Shown piece after piece: positions 15,492 through 22,652 of a DNA stretch of 64,000 bases (the stretch's first letter is position 1; each line of letters begins with the position of its first letter). The notes under the pieces were generated by a model. It was not told the DNA's origin, ran no database searches, and saw nothing but the letters and a program-made list of their open reading frames with translations. This stretch comes from Arthrobacter sp. ISL-30 (GTDB taxonomy: Bacteria; Actinomycetota; Actinomycetes; Actinomycetales; Micrococcaceae): positions 1 through 64,000 of the forward strand of contig NZ_JAGGPK010000009.1 in the NCBI RefSeq assembly GCF_018613855.1, written 5' to 3'. The translations under genes and the position numbers were made by a program.

Positions 15492-16874
15492 ATGAAGTTC
15501 GACACGATTGCTGCAGCAGAGCCGGCAGCCGTTCGCAAGCGCCCCTTTTACGCCTCGCTTTTCTTCCAACTCACGCTCGCAGTGATCGCCGGCGTCCTCA
15601 TCGGCCACTTCTGGCCCGCCGTTGGATCCGCCCTCCGCCCGTTTGGTGACGGGTTCATCCAGCTCATCAAGATGATCATCGCGCCCTTGATCTTCCTGGT
15701 TATCGTCACCGGCATCGCCGCGGTCGGCGACGTCAAGGCCGTGGGACGCGTTGGGGTGAAGGCCCTGATCTACTTCACAGCCGCCACTCTCTTCGCCCTG
15801 GCCTTCGGCCTGGTTGTCGGCAACTTCGTCCAGCCGGGCAGCGGCCTGAACATCGACCCCAACTCGCTTAGTCAGGACGCCCTCAATGCCAAGACAAGCA
15901 CCGCTCCGCCCAAGGACGTTGGCCAGTTCCTGCTCGGAGTGATCCCCACCAGTGTCGTCGGGGCGTTTGCCAACAACAGCCTCCTCCAGGTCCTCTGCTT
16001 CTCGGTGTTCTTCGGCTCGGCGATAGTAGTCATCGGCCGCGAACGGTGCGTCCCCGTCCTGAACCTCCTGGACACGGTCCTGGAAGTGTTCTTCAAGATC
16101 ATGGCGTGGGTCATGCGAGTGGCACCCATCGGCGCCTTTGGAGCCATGGCCTTCATCATCGGGCAGTACGGGCTGGGATCACTCGGAACCTACGCCGTGC
16201 TCATCGCGGCCTGCTACGGCGCAGCCATCGTGTTCATCGCACTGCTCTTCCTCGTGGCCTGGAGTATCGCCCGTGTACCCCTATGGCAGTTCATCAAATA
16301 CACCCGCGAAGAATTCCTGCTGGCCCTGGGAACTGCCTCCACGGAATCGGTCATGCCCCGCATCATGACCAAACTGAACAATGCCGGCTGTTCGCGCTCC
16401 ACCACGGGACTCGTCGTTCCCACCGGCTATTCCTTCAACCTTGACGGCGCCGCAATCTACCTGTCCATCTCCCTGCTGTTCCTCGCCCAGGCCTTCGGCC
16501 ACCACCTGGACCTCGGCCAGCAGCTCGCGGCCCTCGGCATCCTCATGCTCACCTCCAAGGGCATGGCAGGGGTTCCGGGCTCGGCGTTCCTTGCACTGTC
16601 CGCCACGTCGGCAGCCCTGGGCATCTTCCCGGTCGCGGGAGTCGCACTCCTGCTGGGCGCCGACCGCATCATGGATTCGATGCGCGTCGTCGTCAATCTC
16701 CTCGGGAACTGCGTGGCCACTTTCGTCGTCGCCAAGTGGGAAGGCCAGTTCGATCGCGAAGCGATGCTCCGGGCGTTCCGCGGCGAGCAGCCCGCCGTCG
16801 ACGATCCTTCAGCTGACGTTGTCGATGACGCAGACAAGGCGGATGCCCTGCCTGCCGGAGCCGCTGTGCGCTAA
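15492..16874 (+). CDS. dctA: C4-dicarboxylate:cation symporter DctA
   Basis: This dicarboxylate/amino acid:cation symporter is 460 aa from ATG 15492. The first TM region FFQLTLAVIAGVLIGHFWP and IKMIIAPLIFLVIVTGIA are family hallmarks. LALGTASTESVMPRIM is the serine-rich re-entrant loop, followed by GYSFNLDGAAIYLSI and SKGMAGVPGSAFLALSAT. It imports malate, succinate or fumarate with Na+/H+. The open frame begins 75 bp earlier, but the residues before this Met do not fit. No clear ribosome site is present. Upstream are GAAAC dyads and an IclR-type site, so control by both nearby regulators is likely. A GCGGCCC/GGGCCGC hairpin lies in the leader (15458-15473). Confidence 0.92.
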   Translation: MKFDTIAAAEPAAVRKRPFYASLFFQLTLAVIAGVLIGHFWPAVGSALRPFGDGFIQLIKMIIAPLIFLVIVTGIAAVGDVKAVGRVGVKALIYFTAATLFALAFGLVVGNFVQPGSGLNIDPNSLSQDALNAKTSTAPPKDVGQFLLGVIPTSVVGAFANNSLLQVLCFSVFFGSAIVVIGRERCVPVLNLLDTVLEVFFKIMAWVMRVAPIGAFGAMAFIIGQYGLGSLGTYAVLIAACYGAAIVFIALLFLVAWSIARVPLWQFIKYTREEFLLALGTASTESVMPRIMTKLNNAGCSRSTTGLVVPTGYSFNLDGAAIYLSISLLFLAQAFGHHLDLGQQLAALGILMLTSKGMAGVPGSAFLALSATSAALGIFPVAGVALLLGADRIMDSMRVVVNLLGNCVATFVVAKWEGQFDREAMLRAFRGEQPAVDDPSADVVDDADKADALPAGAAVR

Positions 16875-16880
16875 CCAGAG

Positions 16881-16910
16881 CCGGCCGGCAGCGTTCCAGC
16901 TGCCGGCCGG
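16881..16910 (+). terminator. Hairpin after dctA
   Basis: CCGGCCGGCAGC and GCTGCCGGCCGG form a perfect 12-bp stem with a 6-nt loop, 6 bp after the dctA stop. No T tract, but place and stability make it a transcript-end structure. Confidence 0.6.
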
Positions 16911-16948
16911 TCACAATCCGTCGGTTCATAACGATCTTCAAAAAGGCG

Positions 16949-16978
16949 TGTACAGCCCCCGGCACTGTGGGCTACTCT
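16949..16978 (+). promoter_or_regulatory. Promoter of the uricase gene
   Basis: TGTACA (16949-16954) and TACTCT (16973-16978) are separated by 18 bp. Transcription would begin about 16985, giving a 120-nt leader that carries the conserved element and a terminator. Confidence 0.5.
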
Positions 16979-17006
16979 TTCATCAATTCGTGGCGCAGGT
17001 CACGTA

Positions 17007-17066
17007 ACCTGGGAGCAGCAGGCAGGGTCGTAATGAGCTGGCATCAATGGATGCCGGCTCTTTTTT
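17007..17066 (+). ncRNA. Conserved purine-gene leader element, copy 2, with attenuator (candidate riboswitch)
   Basis: This is the uricase copy of the element at 12289-12323. CCUG (17008-17011) can pair with CAGG (17023-17026), and CAGC (17016-17019) with GCUG (17037-17040), giving a compact H-type pseudoknot. The same GCUG is part of the 5' arm of the intrinsic terminator that follows (17035-17066). Pseudoknot and terminator therefore exclude each other, which is the layout of a transcriptional riboswitch. A ligand-stabilised pseudoknot would let transcription go on into uricase. Pairing and mutual exclusion are seen; ligand control is inference, perhaps a purine such as urate or xanthine. 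Confidence 0.55.
17035..17066 (+). terminator. Intrinsic terminator inside the uricase leader
   Basis: GAGCTGGCATC and GATGCCGGCTC form an 11-bp stem (one G-U pair) with an AATG loop, followed directly by six T. It lies downstream of the proposed promoter and 41 bp before the uricase ATG, so it is an attenuator rather than the end of dctA. Confidence 0.8.
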
Positions 17067-17106
17067 GTTGGGTCGGCACCACCAGTCCACATCACGGAAG
17101 TTGGGA

Positions 17107-18021
17107 ATGACCATGAGTAACAACATCATTCTGGGCGACAACCAGTACGGCAAGGCGGAAGTTCGCGTCGTCAAAGTCACCAGGGACACCGAACGCCACC
17201 AGATCGAAGACCTGAACGTCACCTCGCAGCTCCGGGGCGACTTTGAAGCAGCCCACCTGCAGGGCGACAACGCGCACGTCGTCGCAACGGACACGCAGAA
17301 GAACACCATCTATGCCTTCGCCCGCGACGGCATCGGCTCCCCCGAAGCGTTCCTGCTCCGCCTCAGCGAACACTTCACCTCCAGCTTCGACTGGGTGACC
17401 GGCGGGCGCTGGGAGGCAGAGTCGTACGCCTGGGACCGCATCCAGGCACACGGCGCCTCGCATGACCACAGCTTCGTCCGCAACGGCCAGGAAGTCCGCA
17501 CCGCCGTCGTCGTCCGTGAGGGCGCCATCACCCATGTGATCTCCGGGCTAAAGGACCTGACCGTCCTGAAGACCACCCAGTCCGGATTCGTCGGATACCC
17601 GAAGGACAAATACACCACGCTCCCCGAGACCACGGATCGCATCCTTGCCACCGATGTCTCGGCCCGCTGGCGCTACACCCCCGGGCTGGACCTCGCGGGA
17701 ACTGATTTCAACAAGGCATATGAGGACATCAAGGGCCTCCTGCTCGAGGGCTTCACGGAGAACTACTCCCACGCCCTGCAGCAGACCCTGTTCGACATGG
17801 GCAAGAAGGTCCTGGCGGCTCACGCCGAAGTGGACGAGATCAAATTCTCCATGCCCAACAAGCACCACTTCCTGGTGGACCTCACGCCATTCGGCCTGGA
17901 CAACCCCAACGAGGTCTTCTACGCGGCGGACCGCCCCTACGGCCTGATCGAGGCCACGGTCCAGCGGGAGAAGACGACGGCGGCCCCGGCAGCCTGGAGC
18001 GGCATCGCCGGCTTCTGCTAA
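17107..18021 (+). CDS. pucL: Urate oxidase (uricase), cofactor-independent
   Basis: This 304-residue uricase has two tunnelling-fold halves. Recognised stretches are LGDNQYGKAEVRVVKV near the start, the DNAHVVATDTQKNTIYAFA region with the catalytic Thr, SGLKDLTVLKTTQSGFVGYP in the middle, and VDEIKFSMPNKHHFLVDL near the end with the Asn/His of the active site. It oxidises urate to 5-hydroxyisourate without metal or cofactor. ATG at 17107 follows GGAAG by six bases; another ATG at 17113 is possible. No hydroxyisourate hydrolase or OHCU decarboxylase gene is adjacent. Expression is probably controlled by the leader attenuator. Confidence 0.95.
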   Translation: MTMSNNIILGDNQYGKAEVRVVKVTRDTERHQIEDLNVTSQLRGDFEAAHLQGDNAHVVATDTQKNTIYAFARDGIGSPEAFLLRLSEHFTSSFDWVTGGRWEAESYAWDRIQAHGASHDHSFVRNGQEVRTAVVVREGAITHVISGLKDLTVLKTTQSGFVGYPKDKYTTLPETTDRILATDVSARWRYTPGLDLAGTDFNKAYEDIKGLLLEGFTENYSHALQQTLFDMGKKVLAAHAEVDEIKFSMPNKHHFLVDLTPFGLDNPNEVFYAADRPYGLIEATVQREKTTAAPAAWSGIAGFC

Positions 18022-18046
18022 GCCCTCACGGTTCCCGCCCATTCCC

Positions 18047-18114
18047 GCCCAACTGACTCGCAGTAAACGTCGTTATGGAGCGTCATAACGACAACAACTG
18101 GGAGTCAGTTGGGC
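18047..18114. repeat. 68-bp nested palindrome
   Basis: GCCCAACTGACTC (18047-18059) pairs with GAGTCAGTTGGGC (18102-18114), CAGT with ACTG, and GTCGTTATG (18069-18077) with CATAACGAC (18084-18092), around a GAGCGT loop with balanced internal mismatches. This long cruciform-like element after uricase looks like a dispersed intergenic repeat rather than a terminator. Confidence 0.8.
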
Positions 18115-18124
18115 CGGATTCCCC

Positions 18125-18193
18125 ACATTGTTAGCCAGACATTGTTAGCCAGACGAAGGCGTCTGCCATGAACCAGGAAAGTCTGCCATGAAC
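18125..18193. repeat. Two small tandem duplications before the NCS2 gene
   Basis: ACATTGTTAGCCAG is repeated in tandem (18125-18138, 18139-18152). GTCTGCCATGAAC occurs at 18161-18173 and 18181-18193, duplicating the start-codon region. The upstream ATG (18168) opens a 7-codon frame, MNQESLP, whose TGA overlaps the real start as ATGA, so translational coupling is possible. Confidence 0.7.
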
Positions 18194-19690
18194 AGCAAGA
18201 AGAATTCCCGCATCGCGCCTGCCCGCACTGTACAGGCCCGCCCGGAGGACCAGCGCCTCTCCATCGGAAGCACGTTCGCCTACGGTTTCCAACACGTGCT
18301 CACCATGTACGGCGGCATCATTGCGCCGCCGCTCATCATCGGCGCGGCCGCCGGGATGTCGTCACAGGACATCGGCCTGCTGATCGCAGCCTGTTTGTTC
18401 GTCGGCGGCCTCGCCACGATTTTGCAGACGGTCGGCATTCCGTTCTTCGGCTCCCAACTGCCCCTGGTCCAGGGCGTCTCCTTTGCCGGCGTCTCCACCA
18501 TGGTTGCGATCGTCAATGGCGGCGGAGGCATCCGGGCCGTGTTCGGCTCGGTGATCGTAGCCTCACTGATTGGCCTGGCAATCACCCCGCTCTTCTCCAA
18601 GATCATCAAGTTCTTTCCACCGGTAGTTACCGGGACCGTCATCACCACCATCGGCCTGACGCTCATGCCGGTGGCCGCCAACTGGGCCATGGGCGGCAAC
18701 AGCAAAGCCCCCAACTACGGCAGCATCGCCAACATTGGCCTGGCCGCCGCCACCATGGCTGTGGTCCTGCTCCTGAGCAAGCTCGGCAACGCCGCCATCT
18801 CGAGGCTGTCCATCCTCCTGGCCATGGTCATCGGCACCCTCATCGCTGTGTTCACGGGCATGGCCGACTTCTCCAAGGTGGGCCAGGGCGAAATTGTCGC
18901 CTTCCCCACCCCCTTCGCTTTCGGCGCACCCACCTTTGAGGTCGCAGCCATCATTTCCATGTTGATCGTCATCATCGTGACGCTGACAGAGACGTCAGCG
19001 GACATCATTGCTGTGGGCGAGATCGTAGGCACCAAGGTTGACTCCAAGCGCATCGGCAATGGCCTGCGCGCCGACATGCTCTCCAGCGCGGTATCTCCCC
19101 TGTTCAACTCCTTCACCCAGAGCGCCTTCGCCCAGAACGTCGGCCTCGTGGCCATCACGGGCGTCAAGAGCCGCTTCGTGGTCAGTGCCGGCGGCCTGAT
19201 CCTGGTGATCCTGGGTCTCCTGCCGATCCTAGGCCGTGTTGTCGCTGCCGTTCCCACCCCCGTACTGGGCGGTGCCGGCGTCGTACTCTTTGGAACTGTT
19301 GCCGCCAGCGGCATCAGGACGCTGGCCAAAGTGGAGTATCGCAACAACATGAACCTCATCATCGTGGCCGCCTCGATCGGCTTCGGCATGATCCCTATTG
19401 CAGCCCCGAAGTTCTATGACCAGTTCCCGTCCTGGTTCTCCACCATTTTCCACTCGGGAATCAGCTCGGCGGCGGTCATGGCGATCGTGCTCAACCTGCT
19501 GTTCAACCATTTGAAGGCCGGAAACTCCGACAATCAATCGGTGTTCGTCGCCGGAACCGGACGCGTGGTCCGAGAGGAGGACATCGCCTGCCTGGCCAAT
19601 GGCGACCGCTTCGAGGATGGAAAGCTCATCGACGCCGACGGCAAGGAAGTCGCTGTCCAGGCGTCGGACAAACCGGCAGGGCACCACTAA
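18188..19690 (+). CDS. NCS2 uracil-xanthine/urate permease
   Basis: This 500-residue NCS2 permease has about 14 TM segments. The N-terminal FAYGFQHVLTMYGGIIAPPLIIG contains the QH motif of TM1, GTVITTIGLTLMPVA lies in the middle, and ETSADIIAVGEIVG is the TM8 substrate motif. Bacterial relatives (PucJ/PucK, UacT) import xanthine or urate by cation symport. The position after uricase supports urate or xanthine. Ribosome site AGGAAAG lies six bases before the start. It ends with a strong terminator at 19703-19736. Confidence 0.92.
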   Translation: MNSKKNSRIAPARTVQARPEDQRLSIGSTFAYGFQHVLTMYGGIIAPPLIIGAAAGMSSQDIGLLIAACLFVGGLATILQTVGIPFFGSQLPLVQGVSFAGVSTMVAIVNGGGGIRAVFGSVIVASLIGLAITPLFSKIIKFFPPVVTGTVITTIGLTLMPVAANWAMGGNSKAPNYGSIANIGLAAATMAVVLLLSKLGNAAISRLSILLAMVIGTLIAVFTGMADFSKVGQGEIVAFPTPFAFGAPTFEVAAIISMLIVIIVTLTETSADIIAVGEIVGTKVDSKRIGNGLRADMLSSAVSPLFNSFTQSAFAQNVGLVAITGVKSRFVVSAGGLILVILGLLPILGRVVAAVPTPVLGGAGVVLFGTVAASGIRTLAKVEYRNNMNLIIVAASIGFGMIPIAAPKFYDQFPSWFSTIFHSGISSAAVMAIVLNLLFNHLKAGNSDNQSVFVAGTGRVVREEDIACLANGDRFEDGKLIDADGKEVAVQASDKPAGHH

Positions 19691-19702
19691 GCCCTGAGTT
19701 GC

Positions 19703-19736
19703 AAGAACCCCGGCACCAAAAGGTGCCGGGGTTCTT
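19703..19736. terminator. Bidirectional terminator after the NCS2 gene
   Basis: AAGAACCCCGGCACC - AAAA - GGTGCCGGGGTTCTT is a perfect 15-bp stem with T-rich and A-rich flanks, between convergent genes. Confidence 0.9.
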
Positions 19737-19751
19737 ATGCAGGCGGCTGTT

Positions 19752-20000
19752 TTAGACAATCAGCGGAACCGGATGGATTTCGTCGGCGGGATGGCCGGCC
19801 CGTTCGTGAATGCGCAGTACCGCGTCCGCCGACGGAGCCTCCGACAGGCAGTAGACCAAGCCGGATTCCGGATCCGCCCAGGCATTCTTGAAATCAACCT
19901 TTTCATCGTCCTGGATGTCCAGGTCGGCCTTGTGGGCGGCCCGTAGATCCTCGGCTGTAATACCTTTCATGTGGTGATGAACGTCCATAAAAGTAGCCAT
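19752..20000 (-). CDS. DUF4242 / SCO4226-like nickel-binding protein
   Basis: This 82-residue ferredoxin-like protein starts MATFMDVHHHMKGITAEDL and has CLSEAPSADAVLRIHERAGHPADEIHPV. That matches the actinobacterial SCO4226 family, reported to bind nickel. The frame is open to 20147, but ATG at 19998-20000 has GGGGG seven bases upstream and begins with the domain. The many His residues (8, 9, 10, 23, 65, 70, 76) fit metal binding. Its role in this purine region is unclear. Confidence 0.75.
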   Translation of the reverse strand: MATFMDVHHHMKGITAEDLRAAHKADLDIQDDEKVDFKNAWADPESGLVYCLSEAPSADAVLRIHERAGHPADEIHPVPLIV

Positions 20001-20130
20001 GATGGCACCCCCGATGGGATATCTTCCTGTGGATGCGCTGATGGTACGCCCGCCCCAGTCGTGGGTCAATGAGTCGGGGTGAGTCTCACTATCCATCAGA
20101 TCCCTGGCAAGGCATCCGGTCAGCGCCATG

Positions 20131-20146
20131 TGAGACGGTTGTTTCA
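20131..20146. promoter_or_regulatory. RpiR-type operator candidate at the rpiR start
   Basis: TGAGAC-GGTT-GTTTCA overlaps the first base of the rpiR ATG (20146). Binding of RpiR here would block its own expression. Confidence 0.55.
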
Positions 20147-20970
20147 TGAGGATCGACGAGCGGATCGAACAGCACTACTCGCAGCTTGGCCCACAGGAGC
20201 AGAAGGCCGCCGATACCCTGCTTGACCATCTCGGGGATCTCGCCGTCTATAACGCCGCGGAACTCGCCGAACTCAGTGGCGTGTCCAAAGCGACAATGAG
20301 CAGGCTCTTCCGCAGGCTCGGCTTTTCGGATTTCCAGGAGGTCAAGGAACACACTCGCGCCCTGCGCTCCAGCGGCGTGCCCCTGGGCACCAGCGAGGCC
20401 ACCGGCGGCCTGGCGCTCCACGCCGCCGTCGAACAGCAGAACCTGAACCGGCTCTTCGAAAACCTCGACGACGAACAGCTGGCAGCAATTGCTCGTACCG
20501 TCGCCGGGGCGCGCACCGTAGCCCTGATCGGCTTTCGCAACAGCTTTCCGGTGGCGCTTCACCTGCGGCAACAACTCCTACAGTGCCGCGGCGCTGTCAC
20601 CCTGGCCCCGCAGCCGGGCCAAAGCGTAGGCGAGGAACTCGCAGGGATTGGCCGCGGCGACGTCATCGTGCTGCTCGGCTTCCGCCGTCGGCCGGAGGGC
20701 TTCCGGCAGGTGTTGAAGGCAGCCGCGAAGACCGGCGCGCACACCATCCTGATTGGTGATTCAAGCGCCCGCTGGCTTGCTGGAGAAGCGGCCACCTGGA
20801 TCGAATGCCCCGTTGATGGCAGCGGGGCATTCGACAGTTATGCGGCCGCAATGAGCCTTGCGAGCGCCTTGGCGAACGGAGTGATTATGGAGCGGGGCCG
20901 GGATGGCCGGAAGCGTGTCAGCGAAGTGACCGGGCTCTACGACGACATCGGAGAAATAGAGAAGCGCTGA
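20146..20970 (+). CDS. MurR/RpiR-family transcriptional regulator
   Basis: Residues 1-77 are the RpiR helix-turn-helix (YNAAELAELSGVSKATMSRLFRRLGFSDFQEVKE). Residues about 115-250 form a SIS sugar-isomerase-like sensor domain with a short GFRNSFPVALHLRQQL and DVIVLLGFRRRP. Such regulators answer to phosphosugars, and in several bacteria other members control purine or allantoin genes. The operator-like dyad overlaps its own start, and the same dyad lies before the NCS1 permease next door and before dctA. These are therefore its proposed targets. Confidence 0.88.
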   Translation: MRIDERIEQHYSQLGPQEQKAADTLLDHLGDLAVYNAAELAELSGVSKATMSRLFRRLGFSDFQEVKEHTRALRSSGVPLGTSEATGGLALHAAVEQQNLNRLFENLDDEQLAAIARTVAGARTVALIGFRNSFPVALHLRQQLLQCRGAVTLAPQPGQSVGEELAGIGRGDVIVLLGFRRRPEGFRQVLKAAAKTGAHTILIGDSSARWLAGEAATWIECPVDGSGAFDSYAAAMSLASALANGVIMERGRDGRKRVSEVTGLYDDIGEIEKR

Positions 20971-21025
20971 CAAGTGGCGCAGCCTCGCGAACCGTAAAGG
21001 AACCTTAGCGTCGGCGAAACGGTGT

Positions 21026-21041
21026 TGAAACATCTGTTCCA
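21026..21041. promoter_or_regulatory. RpiR-type operator candidate before the NCS1 permease
   Basis: TGAAAC-ATCT-GTTCCA shares the 6-4-6 dyad with 15360-15375 and 20131-20146. It is 63 bp before the permease ATG, in the expected promoter zone. Confidence 0.5.
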
Positions 21042-21104
21042 TGTAATGGGTGATATGAAACGGCAGGGTTCTGCCGCGGACCCCACCTACACCGAGGAAC
21101 ACGC

Positions 21105-22652
21105 ATGGAAGAAACCCAGGCCGTACAAGTCGTAGAGGCCGCCGGCCTCCACGACGCTGCCGAGGCCGCCGGCCTCCCAGTCGGCGCCGGCGTCGTCAAG
21201 CCCGGACACGATCACCGGCTCTCGAACGAGGACCTTGCTCCGCTGAAGAAGCAGGGCTGGAGTTCCTACAACATCTTCGCCTTCTGGATGTCGGACGTTC
21301 ATAGCGTGGGCGGCTACGTCACAGCCGGCAGCCTCTTCGCACTGGGAATCGCCAGCTGGCAAGTGCTCCTCTCGCTACTCATCGGTATCGTGATCGTCCA
21401 GGTCTTCACGAACCTGGTGGCCAAGCCCAGCCAGAAGACCGGTGTCCCCTATCCCGTCATCAACCGCGCAATTTTCGGCATCAAGGGCGCCAACATCCCT
21501 GCCATCATCCGCGGACTCATCGCTATTGCCTGGTACGGCGTGCAGACCTTCCTCGCAGCGGAATCGCTCAACATCATCTTCCTGAAATTCATCCCAGGCA
21601 CCGAAGTCCTGGTGACGGACTACTCCTTCCTGGGGCTCTCCGCCCTTGGCTGGATCTCCTACGCGATCCTCTGGGTTGCCCAGGCCGCGTTGTTCTGGAA
21701 CGGCATGGAGACCATCCGGAAGTTCATCGACTTCGCCGGGCCCGCCGTCTATGTCGTCATGATCGTCTTGGCCATCTACCTGGTCTCCCAAGCGGGCTGG
21801 GAAAACATCAGCCTGGATCTCTCGGCCGGCGAACCTCTCGGCTTCTGGGCATCCATCCCGGTCATGCTGTCCGCCATCGCAATCGTGGTGTCGTACTTCT
21901 CCGGCCCGATGCTCAACTTCGGCGACTTTGCCCGTTACGGCAAGTCGTTCAAGGCGGTAAAGAAGGGCAACCTCCTGGGGCTTCCGGTCAACTTCCTCTT
22001 CTTCTCCGTGCTGACTGTGATTACTGCGTCGGCAACAGTTCCGGTCTTCGGGGAACTCATCACCGATCCCATCCACACTGTGGAGCGCATCGACACTCCG
22101 TTCGCCATCCTGCTGGGCGGCCTGACGTTCGTCACGGCGACTGTGGGCATCAACATCGTGGCCAACTTCATCTCCCCCGCCTTCGACTTCTCGAACGTCG
22201 CACCGCACAAGATCAGCTGGCGCGCGGGAGGCATGATTGCCGCCGTCGGTTCCGTGATCCTGCTGCCGTGGAACTGGTACAGCAACGCCACCGCCATCCA
22301 CTACACGCTGGGCGTGCTCGGAGCACTCATCGGCCCCTTGTTCGGTGTCCTGATCGCCGGCTACTACCTGGTGAGCCGTCAAAAGGTCTGGGTGGATGAC
22401 ATGTACACCATGGATCCCAAGGGCAGGTACTGGTTCAAGAACGGCTACAACCCGAACGCCGTGAAGGCCGTAGCGATCAGTGGCGGCGTTTCAATCGCCT
22501 CGGTCATCCTGCCGAAGCTGCTGCTGGACACCGGAGCCACCGCCATCGATGCCACGTGGATCGGGAACTACAGCTGGTTCCTTGGCTGCGCGCTGGGCCT
22601 GGTGATTTTTCGGAACCTCGAAAAGCGCAACCCAATGATCCGAATGGATTAG
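21105..22652 (+). CDS. NCS1 nucleobase/allantoin permease
   Basis: This 515-residue nucleobase:cation symporter-1 protein has about 12 TM segments. GWSSYNIFAFWMSDVHSVGGY in TM1 and PVINRAIFGIKGANIPAI followed by WYGVQTFLAAESL are classic for the cytosine-purine / uracil / allantoin branch. By context it imports allantoin or a purine base. Its 3' end overlaps the iclR 3' end by 4 bp (TTAG shared by TAG and TAA). Probably controlled by the RpiR protein encoded just upstream. Confidence 0.92.
   Translation: MEETQAVQVVEAAGLHDAAEAAGLPVGAGVVKPGHDHRLSNEDLAPLKKQGWSSYNIFAFWMSDVHSVGGYVTAGSLFALGIASWQVLLSLLIGIVIVQVFTNLVAKPSQKTGVPYPVINRAIFGIKGANIPAIIRGLIAIAWYGVQTFLAAESLNIIFLKFIPGTEVLVTDYSFLGLSALGWISYAILWVAQAALFWNGMETIRKFIDFAGPAVYVVMIVLAIYLVSQAGWENISLDLSAGEPLGFWASIPVMLSAIAIVVSYFSGPMLNFGDFARYGKSFKAVKKGNLLGLPVNFLFFSVLTVITASATVPVFGELITDPIHTVERIDTPFAILLGGLTFVTATVGINIVANFISPAFDFSNVAPHKISWRAGGMIAAVGSVILLPWNWYSNATAIHYTLGVLGALIGPLFGVLIAGYYLVSRQKVWVDDMYTMDPKGRYWFKNGYNPNAVKAVAISGGVSIASVILPKLLLDTGATAIDATWIGNYSWFLGCALGLVIFRNLEKRNPMIRMD

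Noticed and set aside
16998-17020. Resemblance to the SRP RNA core (GGTCA ... GGGAGCAGC)
   Set aside because: No GNRA-capped apical stem fits between the two parts, and the second copy at 12289 lacks GGTCA. The similarity is partial and probably chance.
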